This document shows positions 8,234-17,621 of a DNA stretch of 50,579 nt, piece by piece. The stretch lies in contig JAEZUG010000094.1 in NCBI GenBank assembly GCA_023421135.1, forward strand, positions 1-50,579, in the 5' to 3' direction. How positions within the stretch are numbered: position 1 is the stretch's first letter; each line of letters starts with the position of its first letter. Origin of the DNA: Candidatus Cloacimonadota bacterium. GTDB lineage: Bacteria; Cloacimonadota; Cloacimonadia; Cloacimonadales; Cloacimonadaceae. Under the pieces are notes generated by a model. The model worked only from the letters and a program-made list of their open reading frames with translations, searched no databases and was not told the DNA's origin. Made by a program: the position numbers and the translations under genes.

Positions 8234-9439
8234 ATGAAAAAAGTTATATTGAGCCTACTTGTTCTGGCAGCAATGCTTAGCGTGTTAGACGCTGCTCCTT
8301 TCCAGACCATGGGAATGCTGCGTACTCCGGATGCTTACATCTTGCCGAATAAAGCAGCCGAAATCCAATTTGTGAATTACCTTAGAAAGACCGCAGACAT
8401 CGATCTGCACTACGTTCCTTACGGAATGCTCAGTGTTGGTATTTTAGACCAGATCGAGCTGGGACTTTACGGCGGAGACGATGTCTTTTTCGCTAACTTG
8501 AAAATCAAGCTCTTGCAGGAAACCTTGAAGTACCCGCAAGTTTCTGTGGGACTGGAGAACATCTTCTCCCCTGTGCCGACTGACTTTGAAGATATGCCTG
8601 CCACGGACTATTTTAACAACAATTTCGATGGCGAAACCCATCCTGATGCAGCCGATTATGAAGCCTACTCACCCTATGTGGTGCTTTCCAAACAAGCTGT
8701 GATTGGTGGTGTGCACAGCATGTTTAACCTTGGGGTTGGCATGCACAGGTTCGTGGGACAGGTTACCCGTTCCAGAATCTTCTCCGGTTCATTTGCCTCA
8801 GTCGAAGTCTCGCCTTTCAACAATTTCTCCATGCTGGGAGAATACGACGGTCGTGACTTTAACGGCGGCATGAAGTACACATGGGATAATTTCTCCTTCA
8901 AGCTGGGTTATCAAGCCATTGAGAACCTCTTCAAGAAATCCGAAGGCAATGGCTACGAGAAAGATATCCGCGCTGCCTTCAGCGTTTCCTATCTCTTCGA
9001 TCAATTTGCCAGCACCAAGAGACGCCGTCCCGACCTGATCGAGCTTGCCTCCGGCACCGACGTCACTCCCTATGATGATGGCGAGTATGTGATTGATTAC
9101 CCCATCGAAGATGGTACCGATTCCGGTGATTCCGGAACTGTCGTGACTGGCGACACGGGAACTCTGCCCGGTGATACCGGAACTGTGGTGACTGGCGATA
9201 CGGGAACTCTGCCCGGTGATACCGGAACTGTCGTGACTGGCGATACGGGAACTCAGACTGGCACAGAAGTGGCTATAACCAATCCCCCCGTAACTCCTCC
9301 AGTGGTTCGCACTCCCACTCCTGAAATGCAGGAACTGGTCACAGAGCTTCAACGTCTTCAACAGGAGAGAGCCAGAGCCGAGAACTCTCTGCAAGAACTG
9401 CGTAACTGGATTAACTCCCTGAGAACCCCCAACCCCTGA
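8234..9439 (+). CDS. Probable outer-membrane beta-barrel protein with Thr/Gly/Asp repeats and coiled-coil tail
   Basis: Start ATG at 8234 follows GGAGGGA (8224-8230); 401 residues. Residues 1-20 are a signal peptide. The next about 260 residues alternate hydrophobic and polar residues with many aromatic and Gly residues, ending in a strand like AAFSVSYLF, as in outer-membrane barrels. The opening resembles YjbH/YbjH-type barrels (TMGMLRTPDAYILP), but the identification is only by pattern. A 45-base tandem repeat then encodes repeated VVTGDTGTLPGDTGT units, followed by a Pro/Thr linker and a C-terminal helix (MQELVTELQRLQQERARAEN) able to form a coiled coil. It directly precedes the giant TPR / TolQ-TolR / AgmX operon, from which it is separated by a hairpin. 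Confidence 0.7.
   Translation: MKKVILSLLVLAAMLSVLDAAPFQTMGMLRTPDAYILPNKAAEIQFVNYLRKTADIDLHYVPYGMLSVGILDQIELGLYGGDDVFFANLKIKLLQETLKYPQVSVGLENIFSPVPTDFEDMPATDYFNNNFDGETHPDAADYEAYSPYVVLSKQAVIGGVHSMFNLGVGMHRFVGQVTRSRIFSGSFASVEVSPFNNFSMLGEYDGRDFNGGMKYTWDNFSFKLGYQAIENLFKKSEGNGYEKDIRAAFSVSYLFDQFASTKRRRPDLIELASGTDVTPYDDGEYVIDYPIEDGTDSGDSGTVVTGDTGTLPGDTGTVVTGDTGTLPGDTGTVVTGDTGTQTGTEVAITNPPVTPPVVRTPTPEMQELVTELQRLQQERARAENSLQELRNWINSLRTPNP
9134..9254 (+). repeat. 45-base in-frame tandem repeat (2.7 copies)
   Basis: Units start at 9134, 9179 and 9224, differing at one or two bases. Each encodes 15 residues of Thr, Gly, Asp and Val. Near identity implies recent expansion or homogenisation, so copy number may vary between strains. 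Confidence 0.85.
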
Positions 9440-9501
9440 TCTTTCTAATTGTTATATAGTGTGTAGGTCAAGTATTCATGCTTCCTATTTTTACGAATAG
9501 G

Positions 9502-9530
9502 TTCAGGTTGCGGTACTCCCGCAACCTGAA
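9502..9530. terminator. 12-bp perfect hairpin between outer-membrane gene and TPR operon
   Basis: Arms TTCAGGTTGCGG (9502-9513) and CCGCAACCTGAA (9519-9530) with loop TACTC. The downstream sequence is pyrimidine-rich but has no long T-run, so it may be a weak terminator, an attenuator or an mRNA-stabilising stem that sets the expression ratio of the two units. Confidence 0.6.
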
Positions 9531-9581
9531 TCCCTTTACCCGGTAACAGCGTTAGCTAATTAATTATAAGTGAGCTGGGAT

Positions 9582-12500
9582 ATGAAAAACTTTACAAGAG
9601 TGATAGTACTCATCGCTTTTACTCTGTCAATGGCAATCGGCTTATGGGCTCAGACAAGGCCAACCTTGAGTCCGGAACAATTACGGATGGAGATCCAAAG
9701 AGAACGAGAACGATACATGGACGTGATCATTGAGGTCGCAGAAACTCTCCCCGTACTTTACCGGCAGGATCCCAATCAAGCCACCCGAGCCGTAACCACG
9801 GTCTCAACCATGCTGGATGACCAACTAAGCTTCTCCGCCGAATACAGGCCTTTCTCCCCCAAGGAAGTTGCTTATCTAAAGGGTCATCTGCTGGCCTATC
9901 AACAGGCCCCTGAAAATCTTTACCAATACTACAAAGACTTGATCCAGAGCTCCCGGATCACTGATGATCAGCCCGCAATGTCTTATCTTCTGTATCTCAT
10001 GCAGATCCAGGATACCAGTGCCAATAGCAGGGTTGTTGCAAATCAGCTTTTAAACTCTCTGATGAATAATGGAGCCCAGGACAGAGCAAGCTTGCTCTAC
10101 AACTTCCTGTGGACAGATATGACTGCCGCCATGGGTGATTCAACAGCCGTGGCAGCCAAGCTGGCCGAGTTTACCCGCACCCGGGATCTGATCACCAATC
10201 AGATTGTACCTCGCAAGCAAGCCATTGCCCAAAGGATTCAGGCTATTGCCACAGATCCTTTCTTTTCCAGACCTGATCTGCAAAGAGCTGGAGTCCTTGC
10301 TACCAGCGTTGATGGCATCAAGGCAGATCTGGGAATTCTCTATGGGGATCTTCTACCCCTCGAAGGCCTCATCCGCTATGACGAACTGGTTAGCACCAGA
10401 GATCGTGAGATGGCACTGCTTGATTCTCTCAAGAGCACAATTGCCGGCTTTACAAACAATGAGAATTGGATAAACGAGCGTAAGGCAGCCAGCGAAGGCG
10501 TTCTTGCCTCCCTCAATGAAAGCCATGTCTATTTTTCTGCCTTAGTTGAAAAGATTGATCGTGTCTTTGGCACAGTTGAGTCTTCTTATGGTGATGAATA
10601 TGCTTACTACCTGGATGTTGAGACCAAGATCCTCCTGGATCTGATCGGAGCCTCCGTGATTTATGCCCATGCCGTTGAACTGATCGATGTGGAGCTAAGC
10701 TACAGTGCTGAGATTCCAGCTGAACAAAGGGCAGACTTCCTTTCAAAGCGCGATACATACTTGAACGAGTCTATCAGGCTTTTGGGACAGTATGATGAAT
10801 ACTATGCCAGATTCACTCAGGATAACGTCTGGAAGAGTCATTATGATACAGTTATAAATAGCTATATCGATGCACTGAGACAACAGATTAGCTTGGAAAC
10901 CGGTATCAACGAAGTTCAATATGCCCTGCAAGGGCTGGAACGTCGCCGTATGCTGGCAGTTGGGCTTCCCTCCAACCTCAATCTTTCTGATGCAATACTG
11001 ACCGAGAATGCCGTAGTATTTGAATCCCTCTACAGTTATCTGACTCTTCAGAGAGACTTCAGACTGATTCAATACAGAGACCAAAGACGTCTCTCCAACC
11101 TGAACTCAATCAGCTATGATGAAAACGTGGCTCTGTTGGATATGATCAATCGTGACAAGCAGGATTATGTCATGAGAGCTCAACGCTTCGTGCGTGATTA
11201 TCCGACTTTCCAGGGCTTCCTGCAGCCTACTGGTGATTACCTGGTTTCTCTGGCCGATCTCTACTATAATATAGCAGAGTTCCAATATGCTCTTGATCCC
11301 AATAACCCCGGAGCCGCTCTTGCCAGCTACAAGAGAGTCAAAGAGATCAACCCGACCTATGCTCTGGCCGATAAGGTGAACTACAATATTGGCTTCCTGA
11401 GCATGAATATAACTATTAATGCCATGGATGCCAGAAGGACAGCCTTCTTTGAGAGCAATCCCACTGCTGTGACTTACAGCAATGATCTGAAGTTCCAGGA
11501 AAGTAACTTCAACGAGTCCATCGCTGCTTTCCAAAGCGTGATCGATCTCAATGCAGACCCGTCTCTCAGAGATGAATCCCACCTGCATCTGGCTGCCATG
11601 TATTTCCTGCTGGCCAGTGATTCCACCACTCCGGATACATATTACAACCTCGCTCTTAGCAACCTGAACCCTATGGTGGCTGATGCCTCCAACTCCCGCC
11701 ACTTTGAAGCCTTGTATCAAAGAGGTGTGATCTATATGAATTATGGTGGTAATGCCGGATATAGAAATGCTATTAATGACTACGCCGCCCTACTGATGGG
11801 CATCAAGACTGGTGTTGTGACTGATCCCGGCTTGATTCAGGATTATCAGGATGCTGCAGTGGATAATATCTCTTTTGCCCTGATAGCTCTGGATGGAGAG
11901 GACTTTGAAGCCACCGCTCAAGGTGCTGAGCTCGAAGCCTTCCTGGTAGATTATGAAGATGAGACTGTCTTGGCCCGCATCTATGACCGTGCTGCCCAGC
12001 AGAAGAGTCAGGAACTCGGTTCACCCCTGCAGGCCAGAGACTTCCTGATGGCGAAGATCCGCAGAATGCCCAGAACTCTGGATAACCCGGCCGGTATTCA
12101 TCAGACGGTGATCCTCTACAATCAATTCTATCAAGATCTTCCTGCAGATAGAAAAGCCTTGGTGATGAGCCCCAATACCTACAGATACAACCAATACCAA
12201 TATCTGATAGATAATTACGGCCCCCAATCCACCTGGTTCCAGACCAATCGGAACAATCCCGCGATTGGAGATCAGCTTGCTCTGATCGATACTGCCTATG
12301 CCACGGTGGAAAGACGCCTGATCAACAACTTCTCTCAGGCTATCAGCAATCAGAACGCCAGCCAAACAGAGAGGCAGGATGCATTTACCGCCTACAGAGA
12401 GCATGTGGCCAAATGGGCTGGCTTTGAAGACATCCATGCCGGACGTCTGGCGGCCAGACAACAGGAATGGCAGACCAGAACCACAGATTTCAGCGCAGTT

Positions 12501-15428
12501 TTGGCAGAGAGTTCTGATTCACCCAAGGATTGGTACGATGCCTATGCCATTCTTACTACTTTCAATGATACCAACCCTGCCCAGGCCAGCTTCCAATATG
12601 AAGGTCTGGCCTTCAGATTTGCTCAGAGCCTGCTGGATGATCAGGCTCCCAGATATGCAGAATCCGGCTACAGCCCCATGGCTGGCATCCCTCAGAACGC
12701 AGATGACCTCTATGGCTTCTACGAAGGTGCCGCTCTCCGTTTTGTGGCTAGTGCCATCAGTCCGGACAACTTAAATGCTGACAATCAGCAGCTCGCTTTC
12801 CAGACCCTGATGAGCTTGGGCGATATGAACGTTCAGAGAGGCCGCCTGGCCAATGCTCAGTCTTACTACCTGCGCCTGCTTCAACAGGGTGATGCCATCA
12901 GTGATGCTGATGAGAGAACCCTCTATCTGAAACTGGCAGAAATCGCTTCCTCCCAAAACCGTTATGCCGATGCTGAAGCAGCCTATCGTCAGGCTTTGGT
13001 GCTGGCCACAGACTCTCAGGATGCAGCTCTGATCCAGAACCAGATTCTGATCCAAATACAAGACAAACTTGATGCTGCAGAAGCTGCAGGAGACTATCAG
13101 ACTGCCGCTCAGGATTACCTCCGCTTGGCAGCAGAATATCGCCAAAGCAACCCCGAGAGATATCTGGGATTCCAAAACCGTGCTCAAGAAACCTATGTAA
13201 AAGCTGGTCAGTATCAGAATGCCATTGATATCCTGATGCAACTGGCTGCTGACCGTAGTGACAAAGCTGAAGTTTATGCCCTGCACTTCAAGGCTTGGGG
13301 ATTAGCCGACAGCCTGATGCAGGATGCCCCTCAGACCCAGCGCATCAAGGATAGCTTCATCGCCCGTTATCCCAATAGCCTGGAAGCCTTCAACCTGCAT
13401 CTTCTGGCAATTGAGCCCTTGAAAGAGAATCCACAGACCAAGATGCTGGCTGCCCAGAAGTATCTGGAACTCTATGACAGAGCCAAACAAAACACCATCG
13501 AAACCGGCGAGACCACTCCCGATGAGATCTATCTCTGGGCTATCAGTATCTATATAAATGAAAACCAGGTTGAAGAACGCAACCGTCACTTCGAGAGCTT
13601 CATTCAGAGTTACCCGAATCACCCCAATACCATTGTCTTTATGCAAGGCTTGGCAGATCACTACTGGGCTACCGGAGACACCCTCTCCTACGAACGTTAT
13701 GCCCGGGATATCTTCCGCAAGGATCGCAATCTCTCCGGTTACTACAAGCGTTTGGCAGATGCCCGCCTGGGTAAACTGGCAGCAGATTTCGATGCCGCCT
13801 TCATCAATAAGAACTGGCCTGTCGTCTTTGCCACACGGGATGAATTTACCCGCATGGAAAGTGCCTACAAGCGTGAAGGCCTCAGCTTCGAGACCGAAGC
13901 CGTTTATCAGGCTTTTGCCCAAGCCCAGACAGAGTACGACCGCATTCAAGCCCAGATCGCTTTCTACAGAAGATATGACACTCAGCTCGGCAATCTGGAG
14001 AGAACCGGCTTCATCAGCCGCAGCCCGGGTGCTCTGATCACTCTGAACGCAAATACTACCTGGCAAAGACACCTCTTTGGAGGCCGTCCAAACCGTGTAG
14101 CTGCTCTGCAACCAATTGTCACAGCAGAAGTGAACCGGGTGCTTGCTCTACTCAACAACAACACCGAATTTGAGCTGGATAACACCCGCCGTCTCAGAGC
14201 TCTGGATTTGATCTCCAGGATCAACGAACACGCCAAATATGCCATCGAAACTCAAGTTGAGCGCTACTTTGAAACTGCCAACGAGTTTGCCCAATATAGA
14301 AACCGCAATAGTATGAGTGCAGAAGAGTATAATGAACTGGTCACAACCATGCGAGCCTATGCCGCTCAGTTCACCAGCGAGTATCTGAATGCTGCCTACA
14401 GCATGTATCTGCAAACCTACAATACATATTATATGGCCGGATACCGGGATACCTATGCAAACCGTGCCAAAGCCAAGCTGGCAGAATGGGCTGTCGAACC
14501 CAATTACCAGGTGGATGAATACCCCATGAATACCGAATGGGACATCAGCCTGGGGAATGGCGGAAGACTGAGCCTGATTTCCAGCGTAACCTCTCCCAAT
14601 GGAGTCACAATGGGTAAGATCAGCATTCCGGGAAATACTTCTCTGATTCTGAGCAAGACGGTCAATACCCGTATCCAACCGGACTTTGGCTTTATTCAGA
14701 TGGTCTTCCCTTATGATGCCGAGATAAAGATCAACGACAGAGCTGTCACTCCCGCATTTGTCCCTGCCGACACTCTGACAGCCGGCGAAGCCATGACCAC
14801 CAGATATGCTCTGATGATCGATCAAGCCAGTTGGGCAGAAGGAGAGAACCGGATTCAAATGACAGTTCCCAACACTTCCACCCAAGCCTTTGATCTTTGC
14901 CTGAGTCTGCAGCTTGTTATGGATCGTGAGCGTCTTGCCACAGCAGTGCCAGTGGAAACCATGAAGCTTGTCTCAAACCCGAGTTGGACCGTTTCCAGCT
15001 TCAATCCTGAGACAGGTGAGCAGAGCCCTGCCACCCCAGTATCTGCATCTGGTTTTGGCATCGACAAGGCCAGCATCCTGGATCTTGAAAGCACCACGGC
15101 CACTCCGATCTGGGTAAACGAAGCTGAAAGCCGCACAGACAATCTGATCTTCGAGACCAGCTTCGATGTAACTACAATTTTCCGTGAAGGTTATATAGAT
15201 ATGGTTGCACCTCAGACTGCAACTGTTTATCTGAACGGTGTGGAAATTGCCACGGCTGAAGAATTCTACTATGAAGATCAGCCCCGGGTTTACTACTCCA
15301 ACCGGATACTTATTGATCCTCAAAACGTCGTTTCAGGCAGAAATACCCTGAGATTTGTGGTGAATAACAACACCGATTTCAGAGGCTTCCTGGCTGATGT
15401 TACGATCAAGAAAACCATACAGGAGTGA
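9582..15428 (+). CDS. Giant secreted TPR protein (GltI/AgmK-like by architecture)
   Basis: 1948 residues from ATG 9582, chosen because it gives a clean signal peptide (MKNFTRVIVLIAFTLSMAIG, cleavage after LWA). Most of the protein (about residues 30-1600) is helical with tetratricopeptide-type repeats, for example around residues 1095-1125 (AEIASSQNRYADAEAAYRQAL). The last 330 residues switch to beta structure and contain what look like two jelly-roll galactose-binding-type domains; the last one shows VYLNGVEI and later VSGRNTLRFVV, a pattern common in such sugar-binding folds. It should sit in the periplasm or outer membrane. It heads an operon with TolQ/TolR-like motor genes and an AgmX/PglI protein, so a role as the large TPR scaffold of that machine is the best guess. 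No sequence-level homology to GltI is claimed. Confidence 0.85.
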   Translation: MKNFTRVIVLIAFTLSMAIGLWAQTRPTLSPEQLRMEIQRERERYMDVIIEVAETLPVLYRQDPNQATRAVTTVSTMLDDQLSFSAEYRPFSPKEVAYLKGHLLAYQQAPENLYQYYKDLIQSSRITDDQPAMSYLLYLMQIQDTSANSRVVANQLLNSLMNNGAQDRASLLYNFLWTDMTAAMGDSTAVAAKLAEFTRTRDLITNQIVPRKQAIAQRIQAIATDPFFSRPDLQRAGVLATSVDGIKADLGILYGDLLPLEGLIRYDELVSTRDREMALLDSLKSTIAGFTNNENWINERKAASEGVLASLNESHVYFSALVEKIDRVFGTVESSYGDEYAYYLDVETKILLDLIGASVIYAHAVELIDVELSYSAEIPAEQRADFLSKRDTYLNESIRLLGQYDEYYARFTQDNVWKSHYDTVINSYIDALRQQISLETGINEVQYALQGLERRRMLAVGLPSNLNLSDAILTENAVVFESLYSYLTLQRDFRLIQYRDQRRLSNLNSISYDENVALLDMINRDKQDYVMRAQRFVRDYPTFQGFLQPTGDYLVSLADLYYNIAEFQYALDPNNPGAALASYKRVKEINPTYALADKVNYNIGFLSMNITINAMDARRTAFFESNPTAVTYSNDLKFQESNFNESIAAFQSVIDLNADPSLRDESHLHLAAMYFLLASDSTTPDTYYNLALSNLNPMVADASNSRHFEALYQRGVIYMNYGGNAGYRNAINDYAALLMGIKTGVVTDPGLIQDYQDAAVDNISFALIALDGEDFEATAQGAELEAFLVDYEDETVLARIYDRAAQQKSQELGSPLQARDFLMAKIRRMPRTLDNPAGIHQTVILYNQFYQDLPADRKALVMSPNTYRYNQYQYLIDNYGPQSTWFQTNRNNPAIGDQLALIDTAYATVERRLINNFSQAISNQNASQTERQDAFTAYREHVAKWAGFEDIHAGRLAARQQEWQTRTTDFSAVLAESSDSPKDWYDAYAILTTFNDTNPAQASFQYEGLAFRFAQSLLDDQAPRYAESGYSPMAGIPQNADDLYGFYEGAALRFVASAISPDNLNADNQQLAFQTLMSLGDMNVQRGRLANAQSYYLRLLQQGDAISDADERTLYLKLAEIASSQNRYADAEAAYRQALVLATDSQDAALIQNQILIQIQDKLDAAEAAGDYQTAAQDYLRLAAEYRQSNPERYLGFQNRAQETYVKAGQYQNAIDILMQLAADRSDKAEVYALHFKAWGLADSLMQDAPQTQRIKDSFIARYPNSLEAFNLHLLAIEPLKENPQTKMLAAQKYLELYDRAKQNTIETGETTPDEIYLWAISIYINENQVEERNRHFESFIQSYPNHPNTIVFMQGLADHYWATGDTLSYERYARDIFRKDRNLSGYYKRLADARLGKLAADFDAAFINKNWPVVFATRDEFTRMESAYKREGLSFETEAVYQAFAQAQTEYDRIQAQIAFYRRYDTQLGNLERTGFISRSPGALITLNANTTWQRHLFGGRPNRVAALQPIVTAEVNRVLALLNNNTEFELDNTRRLRALDLISRINEHAKYAIETQVERYFETANEFAQYRNRNSMSAEEYNELVTTMRAYAAQFTSEYLNAAYSMYLQTYNTYYMAGYRDTYANRAKAKLAEWAVEPNYQVDEYPMNTEWDISLGNGGRLSLISSVTSPNGVTMGKISIPGNTSLILSKTVNTRIQPDFGFIQMVFPYDAEIKINDRAVTPAFVPADTLTAGEAMTTRYALMIDQASWAEGENRIQMTVPNTSTQAFDLCLSLQLVMDRERLATAVPVETMKLVSNPSWTVSSFNPETGEQSPATPVSASGFGIDKASILDLESTTATPIWVNEAESRTDNLIFETSFDVTTIFREGYIDMVAPQTATVYLNGVEIATAEEFYYEDQPRVYYSNRILIDPQNVVSGRNTLRFVVNNNTDFRGFLADVTIKKTIQE

Positions 15429-15433
15429 TTGAA

Positions 15434-15712
15434 ATGAATAAAAAGATTCTCTTGTTCATCCTACTTGCATTTAGTCTTGGCATAATCTGGGGACAGCAGG
15501 CTGATCCCAGAGCAGCCTTTGACAGGATCACGACCCGTGAAGGTGAGACCATTGTAACCAATATCAAAGATCTCATCCCTTCCATCACAGTTGTCACAAC
15601 CAAGACAAACACCACTCCTCCTGTGGGTATGTTTGATTACAAGTTTAACCAACAAACCATCATAGAAAAAAGCGTTAATCTAATAAAAAACTGGCGAAAG
15701 GAGTCAAAATGA
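15434..15712 (+). CDS. Small secreted protein of the motor operon
   Basis: 92 residues from ATG 15434, which has AGGAG (15421-15425) at the proper distance; a GTG at 15425 is less likely because it would overlap the ribosome site. Residues 1-20 form a signal peptide (KKILLFILLAFSLGIIWG). The mature part of about 70 residues is polar, with a Thr-rich middle and a Lys-rich tail, and has no recognised domain. Its stop codon overlaps the start of the TolQ-like gene (ATGA), so translation is probably coupled and the product is likely a small accessory part of the same complex. Confidence 0.75.
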   Translation: MNKKILLFILLAFSLGIIWGQQADPRAAFDRITTREGETIVTNIKDLIPSITVVTTKTNTTPPVGMFDYKFNQQTIIEKSVNLIKNWRKESK

Positions 15713-16527
15713 ACGCAAGGAACATCATTATCGTCTTATTAGTCCTCATTTTAGGCATTGGCGTATTATTTGCCCAAGCTGCTGAAGGACAAGCCCCTGT
15801 AACCACAGAAGAGACTATGGCTACCACTGGAACAGAAGAAGCCCCCGCACCAGCCAAGGCAAATCTGGCCATTACCCCCGGTGAGATTTTTAAAGACAGT
15901 GGCTTTTGGGGATATCTGATCCTCCTGACCTTCATTATTGGTTTAGTCTATGCAGTAGTTCGTTACATCCAGCTTTATGTCCGTGAAAAGATCGATGCCG
16001 GTAAGTTCTATCTGAAGCTCAAAGGCTACATCAAAAACGACCAGATCGATGAAGCTACCAAGATTTCTGAAAGCTTCAAAAACACCACCATGGGCTTCAT
16101 CTTCTGGAGTGGCCTGATGGTTTTCAAAGATGCCCGTAAGAGCGGAAAGAAAGGCGAAGAACTCAACAGATCAGTGCAAAATGCCTTTGACGAAGCTGTG
16201 CTGCAGACTGTTCACAAGCTCGATGCCGGTTTGTTCTGGTTTGACCTTCTGGCTCAGATCTGTACCTACCTGGGACTGCTGGGAACAATTTGGGGTCTTA
16301 TCCAGGCTTTCAAAGCCCTCGATGTGGCAGCCGAAGCTGATAAGAACAAAGAACTCACCAAGGGTATCAAGACCGCTATCGGTACCACCGCTATGGGTCT
16401 GGTTGGAGCTATCCCGCTCACTCTTATCAAGGGTGGACTTCTGGTTCGCGCCCAAAACATTATCAACGATATCGACGAATTCAGCGTAAAACTCATCAAC
16501 CAAATCACCACTTCAATAAAGGAATAG
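15709..16527 (+). CDS. MotA/TolQ/ExbB proton channel family protein
   Basis: 272 residues. An N-terminal signal-like segment (1-23) and a Thr/Ala/Pro-rich periplasmic stretch are followed by the three TolQ-type membrane helices at about 66-86, 178-200 and 222-244. The family signatures LGLLGTIWGLIQAF (188-201) and TAIGTTAMGLVGAIP (222-236) are present, including the Thr residues that line the channel in TolQ/ExbB/AglR. The extended, exported N-terminus occurs in one ExbB subfamily. Start ATG has AAAGGAG at 15698-15704. With the two ExbD-like genes downstream it should form a proton-driven rotary-type motor that energises the AgmX/PglI protein encoded last. Confidence 0.93.
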   Translation: MNARNIIIVLLVLILGIGVLFAQAAEGQAPVTTEETMATTGTEEAPAPAKANLAITPGEIFKDSGFWGYLILLTFIIGLVYAVVRYIQLYVREKIDAGKFYLKLKGYIKNDQIDEATKISESFKNTTMGFIFWSGLMVFKDARKSGKKGEELNRSVQNAFDEAVLQTVHKLDAGLFWFDLLAQICTYLGLLGTIWGLIQAFKALDVAAEADKNKELTKGIKTAIGTTAMGLVGAIPLTLIKGGLLVRAQNIINDIDEFSVKLINQITTSIKE

Positions 16528-16531
16528 TATT

Positions 16532-17062
16532 ATGGCATATCGTCCTTCTGCCGGAAGGAACCAAAAGGCCGCATCGGAACCAAAACAACCTGATTTGGTC
16601 CCGATAATGAACTTATTCCTGGCTATTATTCCATTCTTACTATTAATGCTGGTGATAAGTCAAGTGGCCCTGGTTGCCTTGAATTTCACCTCTACCGGAG
16701 GCGGTGGTGGCGGAGCTGACAACAATGCAGGCGGCGGTGGACAAGATATCAAGAAAGTACAGGTAATCATTATGGACACAGACGACGCAGCCCGTGGCCT
16801 TTCCAAAGGCTTTGAAATCCGGGAACCCGGCGTCGATCCCCAAAGAATACCCGCTGTGAATGGTGAATTTGATTGGGCCAGGCTCGATGCCACATTGAAA
16901 GGCCTGCGCTCCAGAAATCCTGAACTGCGTGATATTAATGTCCTAGTCTATCCTGAAGTGTTATACGGAGTTCTGATGAAAACCATCGACCTCTGCAAGG
17001 TCAATACATTCGTAAACGTACACTACGAAGTACCCAAAGTTTCCTACTATCAAAGGGGTTGA
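16532..17062 (+). CDS. ExbD/TolR-like motor subunit 1, with Asn in place of the channel Asp
   Basis: 176 residues: short cytoplasmic N-terminus, one membrane helix (about 24-50), then a periplasmic domain. In ExbD/TolR the helix begins with a P-x-x-D motif whose Asp carries the proton; here the matching stretch is VPIMNLFLAIIPFLLL, so residue 27 is Asn. A Gly-rich linker (TGGGGGGADNNAGGGG) directly after the helix is also atypical. The periplasmic part (residues 73-176) otherwise resembles the ExbD fold. AAAGGA precedes the ATG by 8 bases. It probably pairs with the next gene product, which keeps the Asp. Confidence 0.85.
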   Translation: MAYRPSAGRNQKAASEPKQPDLVPIMNLFLAIIPFLLLMLVISQVALVALNFTSTGGGGGGADNNAGGGGQDIKKVQVIIMDTDDAARGLSKGFEIREPGVDPQRIPAVNGEFDWARLDATLKGLRSRNPELRDINVLVYPEVLYGVLMKTIDLCKVNTFVNVHYEVPKVSYYQRG

Positions 17063-17064
17063 AT

Positions 17065-17610
17065 ATGAGCATGAATAGCAGATTCTCTTCCGATGGTAGA
17101 AAAAGTCGTCTTGTACGCCGCAAATTTGATGATGCTGCCGGTCTGTCCATCACTTCGCTTTTGGACGTCCTCACCATCATCCTGGTTTTCCTGATCAAAA
17201 ACGTTTCCATGGAAGCCCAAAAGGTTACCATCCCGGCAAACATGAAGTTCCCCTCCACCATTACCAATGAACAACTGATAGCTCAGGGTTCTACCATGGT
17301 GGTGAGGATGTATCCGGATCAGATCTATCTGGGGACAGAATCCCTGTCCTTTGGTACTCTCTCGGAAATCATGGATAATGCCACCAAGCGTGAAGCTATC
17401 TTCAACTACCTTGGAATGGAAGCGCAGAAGATCTTTGACCGGCCAGCCAATAACGAACCCTGTTTGCTGATTCAGGCAGATGAGCAAATCCCCTGCCAGT
17501 ATATCAGCGAAATGGTGAAGATTGGTACTCAGGCTTCATTTCAATATGTTTATTTCTCGACCCTCAGTGATCCCTCCTGGTTCACCGGCGGCGTCGCGAG
17601 TACAAGGTAA
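17065..17610 (+). CDS. ExbD/TolR-like motor subunit 2, channel Asp conserved
   Basis: 181 residues from ATG 17065, which has AAAGGGG seven bases upstream; a TTG at 17059 overlapping the previous stop is less likely. A basic cytoplasmic N-terminus is followed by one membrane helix with the family motif, SLLDVLTIILVFLI, where Asp34 is the expected proton-carrying residue. The periplasmic domain begins with KVTIPANMKFPS, as in TolR-like proteins. Two different TolR homologues next to one TolQ homologue is the arrangement of AglR-AglQ-AglS in myxobacteria. Confidence 0.9.
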   Translation: MSMNSRFSSDGRKSRLVRRKFDDAAGLSITSLLDVLTIILVFLIKNVSMEAQKVTIPANMKFPSTITNEQLIAQGSTMVVRMYPDQIYLGTESLSFGTLSEIMDNATKREAIFNYLGMEAQKIFDRPANNEPCLLIQADEQIPCQYISEMVKIGTQASFQYVYFSTLSDPSWFTGGVASTR

Positions 17611-17621
17611 GGAGGTATAGA

